Positions 1 through 15,100 of a stretch of DNA of 64,000 nucleotides are shown in pieces. A program made the position numbers and the translations under genes. The notes below the pieces were generated by a model, which worked only from the letters and a program-made list of their open reading frames with translations, did no database searches and was not told the origin of the DNA. Within the stretch, counting starts at the first letter, position 1. The number at the start of each line of letters is the position of its first letter. Source of the DNA: Cladocopium goreaui (taxonomy: Eukaryota > Sar > Dinophyceae > Suessiales > Symbiodiniaceae); NCBI GenBank assembly GCA_947184155.2, contig CAMXCT020002668.1, forward strand, positions 1,221,214-1,285,213. Direction: 5' to 3'.

Positions 1-111
1 GTGCCACCTATCCACCAGTTAAGACAAACCCATCCGATCATGTGTTGTATTTTATAATTTGTCCATAACAGTCTATAATCATACACGCTAACACCATATA
101 TTCAAACGCAG

Positions 112-176
112 CAAGCGTGGCTCTCATGTGGCTCTACGCCCTGGGGCGTTTGCAACCTCACTTGGATGTGGACCTG
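112..176 (+). CDS. Putative exon (MWLYALGR)
   Basis: An island opens after aacgcag and closes at a gtaacc donor. The best frame reads SVALMWLYALGRLQPHL and ends in phase 0, matching the next island. The gene probably starts left of the window. Confidence 0.5.
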
Positions 177-3100
177 GTAACCTTCAACGGGTGCAACTGC
201 GTATAGAAAAATGATTAGATTCATGAATGCACAAAGGATCACAAAGGTATACACAACTATATTGGTTGATTCGGTGAAACAGTTGTTAGTTATTACATAA
301 TCATCAATCCCATTCATGAATATCAGTCAACAGAATCGTTTTTTTCCTGGATATAGCAAAATAATCCAAAATACGGAGGTTTCCATAAATGGAATTTCCC
401 CCAAGTACATCCTGAATCATTTTCACAGGATTTTCCATGAAATAAACCATCCATAGAATTTTGAGGTACCCCCATTGATGCAGGCGCTTCACTTCATGGT
501 GCTGGCGCAAGTGACGTTGGAGACCTGGGCGGCGTCTCCTGACGGAGTGGGGTTTCGCCATGAAATGTCAGGGGGGATTCTTCGAAATTTGTGCCTTCAA
601 AAACAATCGAATAACAATGAAACCAGGGAAATCCAAAATAATCCAACCAAACAACATGGTGATCACTTTTTCGATTAACCTTAAAGTTAATCGGCTGAAA
701 CCACCAGCCGGAAAGTGCAAGGTAGTGTTTTTTTCAATTGCAATCACAAGGTTTACATATACATGATGTTTTTTGTATACTATGTTCAACAAGGAATATG
801 AATTTATCAATCAACCATCTATGATTTGAATTAACACAAACAAACTAAATTTTGTTCAACAAGACTTGTCTCGTCAACGAACAAACAAAGCATGCGTGAA
901 CGGACCGTTGGACCAGGTGATGCCCAAGAGGAGTACTGATCAAAGCTGGGTGGATCCGTGATGTCTATGATATGCAACCCATGGTGCTGGAAGATTTACC
1001 AACAAAACTGGGTATTTTTGTTTGTGTAAATGTTGGTAGAATCTTCCATGGAGCATTAAATAAGTATGGGTCCCAGTATGGGTCATAGATGGTCAATATG
1101 AGTTGTATGTTCTCAGGTTTTTTGGCACGGCACTTCCAGGTCTCCAACTCATTTCCGGGCCATGGTTGGCTGCGGGGTAAAGGTCTTCCCTGGAGATTGG
1201 AAATTTCCGCAACGGCAACGGATCAGATTCAATATTCTCATGGTTTGTTCCCTTAAAATCTCCACTTTGGTTTGTTGAATGCTACAGTTTTCCCAAATGG
1301 TTGCTGCTTGAATTCCCAGTGCTGTTGGTCGAAGTCACCAGATGTTGCTTTGTTGAATCCCATTAACCCTCATGCAGTGGAAGTCCCTGTTGATACTTCA
1401 AGGGCTTCAACCGCCATGTTTCACTCACCGGGTTGACCGCAACGGGAGTCCATGTTTCTGGTAAATTATAACGACCTCAATGTTCTCCCTCACTGGAAGA
1501 ATGGTTAGGATTCGGGGAATTACCCCAATATTTAGATTGCATAGTGAGTATCCCAAAATTTAGATTCCTTGCTTAGTAATAAAAAAACAGTTATTTCAGG
1601 TTAGTGAATTACTATAATTTACCCAGATATATGGATTATATAATTGAATATGATTTAGATTTATTATGAATTATGATTTAGATATACGTATATATATATA
1701 TTATTGAATATATATATATATATATTTGGATATATTGTTGAATAATATTATTATATTATGATATCATAATATGTTTCTAAAAAAAATGGTGTTTCTCCAA
1801 GGCAAGTGGCTTTCCTGGGGGCCTTGGATGGAAACCACCTTCCATCCCTCCGCGTCCTGGAGAACGCTGGCTTCAACTTCCGTTCGGAGCCATGGCCTTG
1901 AGCCGCCGTGGCCTTGGTGTTGTTTTTTTTTTTTGAAGGGGGAACTTACCCTCTGGTTATGTCAAAATAGCGATTGAAAATGGCCATTTATAGTGAGTTT
2001 TCCCATTGAAAATGGTGATTTTCTATAGTTATGTAAACGTTTACCAGAGGGTAACCTATCAAAACATCATAAGGTACTTACCCTCTGGTAAACTAACAAA
2101 AAGCGATTGAAAATGGCCATTGAAATAGGTGAGTTTTCCCATGAAAAATGGTGGATCTTTCCATAGTTATGTAAACGTTTACCAGAGGGTAAGTACCAAC
2201 ATATAACCATAAAATGTACTTGTGGTATATCAGGTACCATAAACACATAACTATAAATGGTACATGATCTATGTATAGATATAATGGTACTATCATGACC
2301 CAAGTTTTTTCAATTTTGAGGATGATGAAGGATTACTAAGGTATACTCAGAAATATGAGGAGGAGTTTATTATATACTCTATTTCAATAGATCCGCAAAA
2401 ATGGATAAACATGATGGATTATGAAGGGGTCTCTCATTTTTAGAAACCAAGCATTTAGGGAAAGGACAAGTCCAGGTGTTCCTCCGTTAAGTTTCGAACG
2501 TGTCGGCATTTCTTGTGGTTTCTTTCCGATATGTTTCTACTTCCCATATGCTCCATGTATGGTATTTTTACCTACGTTTGGGTGATTTTTAGGGCAAATG
2601 TTGGTAAATATTCCATACATGGAGCATATGGGTATGTAGATGTTGTGTTACTGAGAATGGACGCTGGCGCTGGCAATGGTCTTTTCCCCTATCAATTTAT
2701 GGATGACGCTCCGAACGGAAACGTGGTGATTGCTATGTCGGTTTGCCCAGTTCCAATGTATTATTATCATTTATTATCACTAATGTTGGTAAAACAATGC
2801 CATAAACAACCCATGACTGGGAATGGTTTATATATACCACCTACAAATTTATAGTGATGACTGGAAGATGGTGCGTTTATAGCATTGTTTGACCCACATG
2901 ATGTCTATTAAGCCATTTGGGTGTATACTGTATACCTCATCTTTTCAGACACACCCGTGTTGTGCCAGAGAGGGTTGCCAGGAACGCTCCGACATTACCA
3001 TCGAGAATGCCAACGTCACCGATCCCTATGTGCAGCAATTTCTGGCGGATGCCCGTGCTCGGCGTTGCGTGGCATTTCTTACGGGGCTGTGTTTTTGCAA

Positions 3101-6100
3101 CTCAAGGCATGGCAAACCTACTGTGTATTTGTATGGAGGGATTTTGAAATAATATAACATAAATTAAAACAATATAATAGCGTTTTCGGACATCAATGCA
3201 AATGATCATTGTTGTTTTTCGAACCCCCCCAAGAAAAATATAGGCAGTGTTCACAACTGCGGTTGGCTGATGATGAGGGAATTACCAGCCAGTTTTTCGG
3301 GACGACTTGGCCACGTAGATTTACTTGGCCCTACCACAAGGCTGGTGCGTTTCTTCACCCATTTGTTCAACGTTTTGGGATACAATGTCACCATTTTCAT
3401 CTACGATCATATCAACAATATTTTTCATGCAAGGTGGTGTCCCCCCCAGTTGTGTTTGTTGGTTTATAAACCATAGTAACTACAATATATATATATATAT
3501 TGTATAATTTATGTAGTGTGGGTAAAACAAAAAGACACAATCCCCCAAATCATCATAACTTGGTGGTAAAATCCATTCTAAATGGGTGGTTTACTATTTT
3601 TTACTCACATTATATGTATAGATAGCTATATATAATTATTCATACATATAATAATGATGATAATAATAGTTAATGATAATAGCAATAATAATAATGAATA
3701 ATGATAGAACCCAAAACAATATATATATATATATACACATCTACAGTACCATAAACCCTAGTCAACTTTGCTAAGTGTGGGTACCATATTGTAAGAGTAT
3801 ATTGTATCAATACAACTGTCACATCCCTCGGTGCCCTCCACGGTTTTTATGTGTTGGTTCATAAATCCAAAGTCACTGATTAAGCAACACACAGCTAATC
3901 TACTTATAGTAGATATTATTATCCAATTACGAGTCTGCTCCAATACTAATGATAGTCAACCTACTGTTAGCCTGGATAATATGTTTTGACACTGTTTATT
4001 ACACTAATAAATATCATAAATGATGTGATTTGCCATAAACCTGGTTCTTGGAGTAATCAAACAAACTATATAACTATTATCATTAGTAGATATGATAACA
4101 TATATATATATATATTCATACATATTCTCCAAATACAAGTGTTATCCAACACTACTCATGCAGTTAACACCTGTTTTTTCCTAGATATTTTCATAGTCCA
4201 CCTGGACATGTTTTGCATTTCCACCGTCAGTTGCGAGGTAGTGCCCCAGTAACTCAGTAACTGTACATATATCTATCATGTAAAGCACAACCTTATTGGA
4301 GTTGTGTAGTCTCCAACTTAGCTCTCCCCCCAACAAAAGCTCTAAATCCCATGAAATCACACTGTTTCGTGCTGTTTTAAGTTCCCATCTTCCTATGGTT
4401 TCACGTGGTTTTTCTAGGGTTTTCCCATGTTTTTTCTCATGTTTTCTATGGTTGTTCAGGGTTTTTCTAGGGTTTTATATTGTTTTTCTATGGTTTCTAA
4501 GTTTTTTTCTAGCGTTTTCTATTGTTTTTTTAAGGGTTTTCTAGGGGAACCCCACCTTTTTTTGGGAGGTTTCACCAATTTTCCCCGGCGTCGAGGCCTG
4601 GAGAAGAACCTGTCGCAGGTGTCGCAGGTCCTGGTGAGCCACGCAGAAACGGCCTTCGCCGCGGCGCGGCGCGGCAGCCAACTCGTGGCGGAGGCACAGT
4701 TTTTGTGGGGATGCTATGGGAATATGATATGATATATATATATATATAATTATATATACCCCCTGGTTATTTAACATAGCCATGGAAAATCACCATTTTT
4801 TAAAGGTAAACCATCTATATACATTTATATGTATATATGGGTAGATCATCCCCAAATGACCTTATTTCAGGTTAGTGAAATATTATAATTTACCCAGATG
4901 TATATATATATATACATATATATATATATTGATTACCAACAATAGAAATAGAAATGTAGTCATTTTTTTTGCATACATGAGTTACATCAGTATTTTGCAC
5001 CTGTATGCATGCATAGATCCTCAGCGATATATCTGGGGAAATTGTAACGACCTCACTGCTTTCCCTCACTGGACATCATGGTTAGGAAGGGGAATCATCC
5101 CCAAATAGCTTTATTTCAGGTTAGTGAAATATGATCATTTACCCAGATATATGATAGCCAATATTAGTATGTTGAAGGATTTAATGGAGTTAATGGGATA
5201 TACTGGGGTTTAATGGGATTTAATGGGATGTAATGGGATTTAAAACGATTTAATGGGATTTAAGGGGATTTAATGGGATTTAATGAGATTTAATGGGATT
5301 TAATGGGATTTAATGGGATTTATTGAGATTTAATGGGATTGAATTGGATTTAATGAGATTTAATGGGGTTTAATGGGATATTTTGGATATATAATAGATA
5401 TACCCTCTGGTAATTCAACATAGCTATTGAACATGGCCATGGAAATAGTTGATTTTGCCATGAAGAATGCTGATGTTCCATAGTTATGTTAGTTTACCAG
5501 AGGGTATATCTCTATCTATACATATATATATATATTATCTATTATGTTATATATGTATATGTATCGATCTATCATATCTAATTATTATGTATAAAACTGT
5601 ATATATGTATGTGTGTGTGGATACTAAATATGATGTGGATATATGTATTCTTAATTCTTAATATTGTTGAACTTGAATATACATTATATATTATGTAAGA
5701 ATACAGTATATGTAAGACTATATGTATGCGCAGATAAATTTTAACAAAACGTTTTTTTCCAAAGGATATGGGTGTTTGAATATGTTTGAACGGGGCTTAT
5801 TTAGGGTTATTTAGTTGATGAGTTGATGCTTGGTGACGAAGTAGTGTTATCCCAGCTGGTTGAGGCTATGAACCAACCATAACCAAGTGGTATTTCACGG
5901 GACGGGTTAGTCTAGACGTATTTGTTCTTGATACCTCTAGGATGATAATCGTTGGGTATAGACTGGGTACTTGTTGGGTATAGGTCAAGATGAAACCACG
6001 TAACGGAACATGAGATATAGATGAATAGATGAACCAAGATGGATGATCTTTGCGAGGATTTTTCATGGCGGCCCATCGAGGTCGATGATTTACCTTGAAA

Positions 6101-9100
6101 TTGTGATTTTCAATGACCAGAAATATCAAATTACCAGAGGGTAAATCACAGATACTACTTGAATTTTACCATCAGGTTTTTCAATTTTACCGAACTTTCA
6201 AATTACCAGAGGGTCGATACTGAAGCCGATGTTCCGTTTGTCTGTCAATTGTGCAATCACCAGTTGGATCTTTGGAAAAAAAAGGAGCTGATGCTGGGAT
6301 GACCTATTCAATTCTGAAAGGTACTGCACACGATGTTTTAGAGCAATTCTTGGATCTTGTCAAAATTTGCCAAGTAGTTCGGACATTATAAACCCTCATA
6401 AGTGGTACGGTATTAATTACCCCATATAGATTCTACAACTTTCAAATTCTGGCAACATCTAAGTATAGCACAACAAAAACTCATGGCAGCTTCTGCGAGT
6501 TCAGCGTTAGGCTCTACGGAAACACATGGAACTGCTGGAAGAGCAGCTTGGCTCTACGGGGTCCCTTTCAAGGTCTCCATAGAAATCGCAACCCCAAGTC
6601 GCAGTTGAAAACTAGCACTTTGCCAATCCAGTTCTTTGAGGCTATCCATACAACTGTAACTGGTGGCCCTCTAGTACCGGCCATTTGTATTCGTTTGTCA
6701 CGTGTATACACGTTGGTGTTGTTTGACATTGTTATTTAATGTTATGTAATGTTTTTATTGTTCTTATGTTGGAAGAGTCCCGGAAAGCAGGGCCTGCAAC
6801 TTACTTACTTATGACGTGCGCAGCTGGCAAGACAACATAATACCACTTTCATGTGCTGGTACGATGCTCTCTTCTCAATTTTCAGGAACCAAAAAGCACC
6901 AATTCATTTTACGATGTTCAGGATACATAATGTAAAAAAGGAACTTTCATGTTCATATTATTCTTATGATTTTGTCTCAGAAATGGTTCAGTTTCAACTT
7001 GCGAATATACCCTATTGATCCAAACACTGTCTGAGAAGGTACTCAATCCCCTGCCCTAAATCATACCCCAAATAAAATACTTCCTACAATGTGGCCCCCC
7101 CGAGTTATAAGTTGGTTTATAAGCCCCAGTAACTATAGTTATAAGTACCATAAACCATAGTTATTGGAGTTATAAACAAACTTAGCTATGTTGGGGGCCT
7201 CACATTGTAGGGATATATTTAAAACAGAAGCCTTTGCTTCACCACAGAATGCCCGAAGTGTTCCACGAGATTGAGCGCTCAGTGACTCAGGCAGACCTTT
7301 CTCGTAGCTCGAGCACTTGCTGAACACGTCACAGATGTGGCCACAAGCGGGGTCCTTTGGCAATTTGTTTTGTGTGATCCCCAAGTTATGGATGGTTTCT
7401 TTCATGGAAAATCATATCAAATATGGATGATAAATGGGGTATCCCTATAACTTAGGAAACATCCATCTTCTCATGAAATGTGGGTTTCTCCAAAAGTGGG
7501 GAAAAATATCAAAAACCACATTTATGTATGGATAATTATGGATACATAAGAAAACCTTGTAGACATGATATACTGATATAGCCTTTTTCAACATGACAAT
7601 TTTCAAGGAAGCCCTGGATTCGATGTGGCACAATTCAAATTTTTGAGGCATCCAACAAAAATTGAACCCCACACAGCTTAACATATTTAAATCCCCTATG
7701 GATCCAGCCGTAGCTTCTTAGGAAGTATGACTGGGGTATGATGACTAGGGGGTGTTTTGTACCTTCTCAGACAGTGGCCATGGATCCATAGGGAATATAT
7801 TTCAAGTGACCTATGCCATCCTATGCCGCCCTTTCTCGCACCACTAGTGGTTGACCCGTATAGAGCACAGTTCCGTTGCTAAGGACGTGGTGGCTTCTGC
7901 GTTGGCGCAGCACTTGCTGTGTCCGATCAACGAGACCGAGCAAGAAGTGGTTTTTTGCCCGTGCAGAAAGCCCTGTGCACTGGGGATATACAATGGGGAT
8001 GCGGGTAGTAGGAATAGGTTGACTAGCCATTGATGGGATGCAAAACTCATCATTTATAGGTGTTTTAACCGAAAAGATATGAGGATATGCTGATGAATGA
8101 AGATTGGTTGATGATTATGATTTTCGGGGGTGATACTACCCTGCATATATTTTCTGAAGCAACCAATGTAGTGGGTTCAGACAGTTTTGAACAGTGCTGA
8201 ATTGGATTTCTTCATCGTTGGGGTAAATGTAGTCAAGTGAGTCGAGAGACCTTTTTTTCAACAATACCCTCTGGTTATTTAACATAGCCATGTAAAATGG
8301 TCCATTTACAGATGATTTTCCCATGAAAACCTCCATTTATCAGGGATTTTCCATGGCTATGTTAAATGACCAGATGGTAAAAGAAGCCCATTCTGGTGGG
8401 TATGTGGAGCCTCGTATGTTTGGCCTGCAATGCGTGGTTGAATCTGTACATCAGTTCTAGTTTGTTGCGGCATAGGATCCCTTCCATGATACAATATTTG
8501 ATATCCCCAAATGCAAACATGGATTTAGTCTTGGATCCATATACAGTATTTTGAGGGCCCAATTTGAGGGAATTGAATATTCAGCAGATGGGATCATATC
8601 CACACTATCATTATAATTATATATATAATTATATATATATATGATTATATATGTACAGCGCCCGCACCTTTCTCTACCTTCTGCCGAACATCCCCTACAA
8701 TCAACTAATTTTATGTATTTGGATCAAACACCCCATTTTGGGCTGTTAAACCTTTACATGAACCCAATTTTAGAGACTAAACAAAACAACTACATTCCTT
8801 TATTGCTGGCCGAATCTTTGTTGGTCAAATCCTCCATGATATCGGGCTGGGATCAACTCAAGGCTACAGCCCTGGCGCAACACATGTTGGCAGAGGGGGA
8901 GTGCAGCTTGGCTGAATCGAAACGGGAAACACGACGAGCTAAAGATTGAAAATTTGCTACAGCTTGTCATGAGAATCTTCAACAAAACTGGAATCAGAAA
9001 CTTGCATTGGGAAGTCTTGGCCTTTCAAACAACACATTATTTGCACGCGCAGCCGTCCCAGGTGATGGTGTCCTTCCACCGGGCAGAACACCTTCGTCCT

Positions 9101-12100
9101 GTGCCCTGGCGGGGACCAGTTGGGATGAGGTCAGTGAAATGGTGGGGGACTATGATGGTATTTATATATGAAAATATATCGGGGCTATCAGGGGGACAGT
9201 GTAGCTTTGGTCATCCACAGAAATATATATATATATAATTATATATAATTATATATATATGATTATATATATATAATTGAACATCATCATATCCCTATGG
9301 ATATCTATGGATCCAGCCGTAGCTTCTAAACGGAAGTATGACTGGGGTATGATGATTTAGGGGGTGTCCCAGCCGTACCTTCTCAGTGGCCATGGATCCA
9401 TAGGGCTGGTGATGGTGGAATTCACAGGGAATCGATGTGTCTCGTCGGTGAAATCATCATTGGGTGTGTCCCCTGGTAGACATGGGTTAAAACAACCCCC
9501 AAGAAACAGCGAAACAAAAAAACAACACGTTTGAACCAATCAATAGCTTCTATCACTTTAACAGACTTACAGTAGAGGTTTCCTAAGTCATTGGGGGTTC
9601 ATCCAAGCCATGAATGACTACTTTAGTTTTCCCAACAAAACCATGGTGACTAAGGGGATACTTCCATTTTAGAACACCCCTCTAATGGCTCGCGCCTTCT
9701 CTGGTATTGGAAGCGGAAACTCTGCTCCTTCCAGGTAGCCGCAGTTCTCGTTCTCGGGACATCCATAGCACCGGAGATTCCAGTGCGCAAGACTCTTGCG
9801 AAGCTAGAGCAATGGCCAGCCGCTTATTGTTCCTTGCTGCAGCCTTGATGAACAGAAGATACCCAACCTGGTTATGTTGATTTAAAGCCATCAAAACCGA
9901 AACCCATGGGTTAAATGGGTGATGACTAATGGTGGTTGAATGGAGATCTAATGGGATTTACCCAACCTGGTTATTTTCCTAACAGTTCGCCATGGTTTTG
10001 CCATGGCCCATTTATCGAAATAGATGATAAACACCGAACTTAATAGCATGGGTGGATCTTTCCATGGCGAACTGTGAAATAACCAGATGGTATATGGGTT
10101 CAGTTTAAGAAAGCTGTTCCGAATTAAGCAAGGTTTGTTTCCGAAGGATTGACGGTTAGCAATTACAACATTGGGGGTTCACAGTCACAAACATGGGAGT
10201 CGACCACCAAAAACTATGGGATTCACTTGGGTGGACACTTAAAATAAATTAATTAAACTAGTATGTTGACTTTTTGTTTTGCACCTTTTGTTGCCTCGCA
10301 TGTTACAGATTCATCAGTGTGAAATGCCATTTGTTTCAAAGATTTGCCACTGCCAAGAGAAGTCGAAAATTGTGATCTTCTATCATAGTTATTTAATCCA
10401 GCTCTGCCCATTCCGAAAAATTGTTTCAACTTCTGTTTTTTTGATCAGACATTGAGATCCAAAGTCTTATGGTGTCAGATGCTTTCAACAGTCTTACTCG
10501 CAGGATACTGACCTTGCCCAAAGGAACTGCAGAGGTTCACTTTTGTTTCACCAGCCCATTGTCCCCATTATCCTTCGACCCCAGCTGTCAACTCCTCAAC
10601 ACTAACTGCTGGTTTTCTGTGTGTCCTTTTTTGCACACAGATTTTTGAGAAGAACGATTGTTCGAGAAGAATGCGCAAAGTTGTGTTTAAACATGCAACC
10701 CTAGCCATTCTTCTCAAAAATCCTTCTCAAGAATCCTTCTCCTCACTTTTTTTGGTGAAAAACTGTTCTGCAATTTCCACCAGAGAAATTTCTGATGAGA
10801 ACGATTGCTCTCGTGAGAACGATTGCGTCTCGTGAGACCGATCTTTGATTGAAATGTGCGAGAGAACGATGCAATGTCACTTCACAGGGGGGAGCTTGAT
10901 CATTGTCATTTTTTTGGGGCCAAACATGTGCTCAAACATGGCCCATGAGAATGGTGAGTGACTTAACATGCACTTTCCCAGTGAGAATGTGTAATCACAG
11001 CTTAGAAGTTATGTTGAATTACCAGAGGGCAATGTCTAGACCCTAAGAACAAAAACAATTCTTTGAGGCAAATCAAAACCACATGTGGTCAGATTAGGGC
11101 TGGTGTATGATTGGATTTACAACATTAGGCCACACAATGGTGGCATGTCTTATGGGTACTGCCATGACCGGTATGGCATTGTATGACACCGGAGGGATCC
11201 GGAGGGTTTGGTCCGATTGAATATCCCCATTATATCCCACTATACACAATCTATATACCCACTACTGTATCTATCCACTATATTATATATTATATATATA
11301 TATTAGTATGTTATTGTATATCTATATATAACTATTATATATATATTGTATATTATATATATATTATATATTATATATATATTATATATATATATTATAT
11401 ATATATAATATATATATATATATATTATATATTATAATATATATATATATTGTACTATTATCTATAGTATATGTATATATATATATATTATATTAAAGGT
11501 TTTATTATTCCATTACATATCATTAAAATGACTCACATCAACTGCTGGGCCTGCCATTTTGATCAGCCTGAGGTTCTTTCACGTGCAGGACACCGGGTTA
11601 ACCCATAGTGAGATAACTCCTCTGTTTAACCATATGGTTATCACCCATATAATATGGTTAATATTATGGTGATCCCATATATGATTAATATCTCATATGT
11701 GATAGAGCAGCATGGTCATTTCACAAGAGCAACTAATGATATTAGGGTGGTTTAAGTGAAATGGGGCTTTTTTCCCTGGCCTAACATCAAAAAGACCTCT
11801 AACAGAATAGCTTCATAAACCGCTGTATGAAATGATATGATTTTTATTTGTTGCTAGGATTTTATCAAAACCGACATGTAGCTTTAATCGAGCTACTGGA
11901 TCATGTAATTTGAGGCCATTTGACGTCAATTTCCAGAAATGAAAGAGACTGGCCCTCAAAGATCAAGGGTACCAAGGGTAGCAAGCATTTTAACCCCATA
12001 GAATTGAAGTGAAACCTATGGATTAAGGGTCCTTTAAAGGATAGAACCGTACATTAGAATCAACCTAGCGGGCATTCAAAATGCTCTGTGTATGGAGTAT

Positions 12101-15100
12101 GTTTGAACAGCAACTACTATCGACACAAAAAAATAACTCATTCACGCAAATGTACACCACATGGAGCATTTTATTTTGAGAATGTCTTAATCCTGAAAGC
12201 AACCAAAAACATGGGAGCATGTTGGGTGTTTTGATTTCTTTCAGCATTGAGAGCTCATTCATGGGTAAGATTGCAACATAGATTAACATGTTGTTTTACA
12301 TTTAATATATTGCTTAATATCTTAATATGTTTACATTTGCTGTTGACATATTAGGACATACTAATAAGATCTAATAAGATATTTGAATAATTATTCCATA
12401 TTCATATATGTTTAAAAACAAAAGCGTTACAACAATATAACAATTATAATATGTTATAGTATGTTGCAAATTTACAATTATAATATAGTGACGGACAATC
12501 ACTTAGAACGTATTTTTTTTTTCCATTTTTTTTTTCCGTACTTAGAACGTAGCAAAATTTCATCACTTAGAACGTAGGGAAAATTCATCACTTAGAACGT
12601 CAAAATATCACTTAGGCCCATTTATCACTTAGAACGTAAACCAACACTTAGAACGTGCTAAGTGATTGTCCGCACTTGTAAACAATTGTCAGCATATGTA
12701 TGCACACGTATATATATATATACACATAGCTTCTTGAAGTGCGTCACCAATACATGTCTATTTGGTCCCTGAGTGGCTTCGCTGAGTGCGGCAACATGAT
12801 TTCACAAGCCTTTCCACTATCATCAGTGACCTAGACACGTTCTAAGTGTTAAATCCCCGGTACGTTCTAAGTGATGAATCTTGATATTTGGACGTTCTAA
12901 GTGTATGGTTTTCGACGTTCTAAGTGCAAGGCTTAGAACGTAAAAAAAGCAGTAATATTCAGATTTTTTTTTCCAAAATACGTTCTAAGTGATTGTCCGT
13001 CACTATATATTATAATGTCTCGTGCCACTGTCTTCTTATTGTTCCATGTTTTTTTTCTCTCCAGGACGCACGACCTGCCTCCGGAGGCTCCGGAGGTCGG
13101 GTCGAAGGAGAGATGTTTTTTTAAGGACACCCGAAATAGATAGAAAACCATAGGAAAACCATAGGAAATACATATGTTATACATATGTTATGTGTTTTTT
13201 CCGGATTTTTTTCCAGGATGGGTAACTTTTCAGGATGGGTGACTATACATCCTGATCCATCCTGGGGTTTTCCATCCTGGAAACACGACTTTTCCCTGTT
13301 GCTGGAAGGATTACTACTATATAGGCTTGACTCCTGATCATTGGGGGATAAAGAATGGTATATAGAAAGAACAATTTCCTGTAGATGTTCCCTGAGAATC
13401 AATGTGTTGAACAAATTTTATATTCTGCGGCCCTCCCGCAATGTAAGTCTGGTGGTGACTGCTGGTGGGTTCAGGAATAACCACCAAAAAAACACAGATT
13501 TGTGTTTTCTACAACTCATTTAACAATTGGGTCAGGAACAATTGAAGAGACAAAAACTTGGTTAAGGGACAATTATTACATAGGGATCATTTGTCAGCGC
13601 CTGTTTACACTTCTTCTTGCCGCAGCATCCGATATCCCCTGCAGGTAGCAGACCAAGCAGACCCACGAGTGGTTCAAAGAGTTGTCGGGACGTGCACAGT
13701 GCGGGCGGGTCCAGTGCAGGCGATAGCCAGGAAGCACAAGCGTTGGCGAGTCGTTTGTTGCCACTCGTCGCCAAGGAATTGTGGGATCATGGAGTTTCTA
13801 GCACATTGAGATGATGTGAAGTAATGATTCTGGTGTTTTTTTTTACGCTGATATTTTGCAGTTATATTTTATACCCTCTGGTAAACTAACATAACTATGG
13901 AAAATCACAATTGCTAGTGGGTAAATCAACTATAAATGGCCATTTTCAATAGCTTTTTGTATGTTTACCAGAGGGTACATCCTGGATCTTCAAACGCCCA
14001 TCTATGTTTTGGTTGCTGCGGTTGTTGCACACTTTTGTTCGGAGTCGACCACAAAAAGTGGTAGTTTACCAAAACGAATGTTTTTGATTGTTTTTGAAAG
14101 AACTGGCATTGACATACATTAATTTGGGAATTTTGTGATTTTGTGGCCCAGAATGCCTTGATCCAGCAAAAATAGCTCTGGACCCCAGTGTGGGTTTCAA
14201 CAATTCCCTGATAGATTGTTCCATTGGATTTGGCTTGCGCAGGTTTGTTTCCAAGAGAGGTGACGACAGAAAACACCTAAAAAGTTTGTGCAAATCCTGA
14301 ATTTAAGCAAGAATCCGCGACTAATTTTGTGTTCAAAACGCCTACAACAACTCTCAAAACGCTAGCAAACCCATCAAACGGCTACAAACCAGGAAAAGTT
14401 GGTCAAATATGTTTTTTTGTTCTAATCCTGCCGTGGTTGTGCTGGTGGTCAATGACTCCTTCTGATAATTTGGATTGGCACTTTAGACATTGGACCATAG
14501 CTATGGTCAAAGCTAGGCGCCCTACCATGTTTCCAAGTCCCAAAGAAAAACGAAAAGACATGTACTGACATATCATAGGCCTCATCGCCATTGCACCTGC
14601 ATAGCTGGCTGAACCCACACGACCATTTTTTCTGGAAAAAACCAAATGGACTGTATATATTTTTTGGAAACGCCTAGTTTTAGCAGTACAATTCACATCG
14701 TCCAGATTTTTTTGGGTAGAACGAAGATCCAGGATGGGGTTAAAGCCCAGATATGAACCTCTAGGTCTTGTTAGTCATGAAATGATCAGTTGCTGGATGG
14801 TAGCTAGCGGAACTCTGAAGCCTGCCAGAGCAAGAAGTGTTTCATCTTTTATTCACTAATTTGTTCTATCATATCAAGATAGCATGTAGGTTACGTATGT
14901 GCATAGAAAAAAATGTTTGGACTACACCAGGACCATTTTGCACTAGACGGCATTGGGACCGGAAAAAAAAACGCTTCGATTCCAATCAGCTGAATTCTGA
15001 TCCCATTTGCTCAGGTTTCCTACAAAGTATTTGTTTTAGATAAACAGCCACATGAGGGTAGGAAATTGGTCATTTCACCCCTTCAATTTGCCCGTTATGT

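Noticed and set aside
11183-11437. Open frame rich in Tyr and Ile
   Set aside because: Translation of an (AT)n microsatellite; the same applies near 41281, 52681 and 56657.
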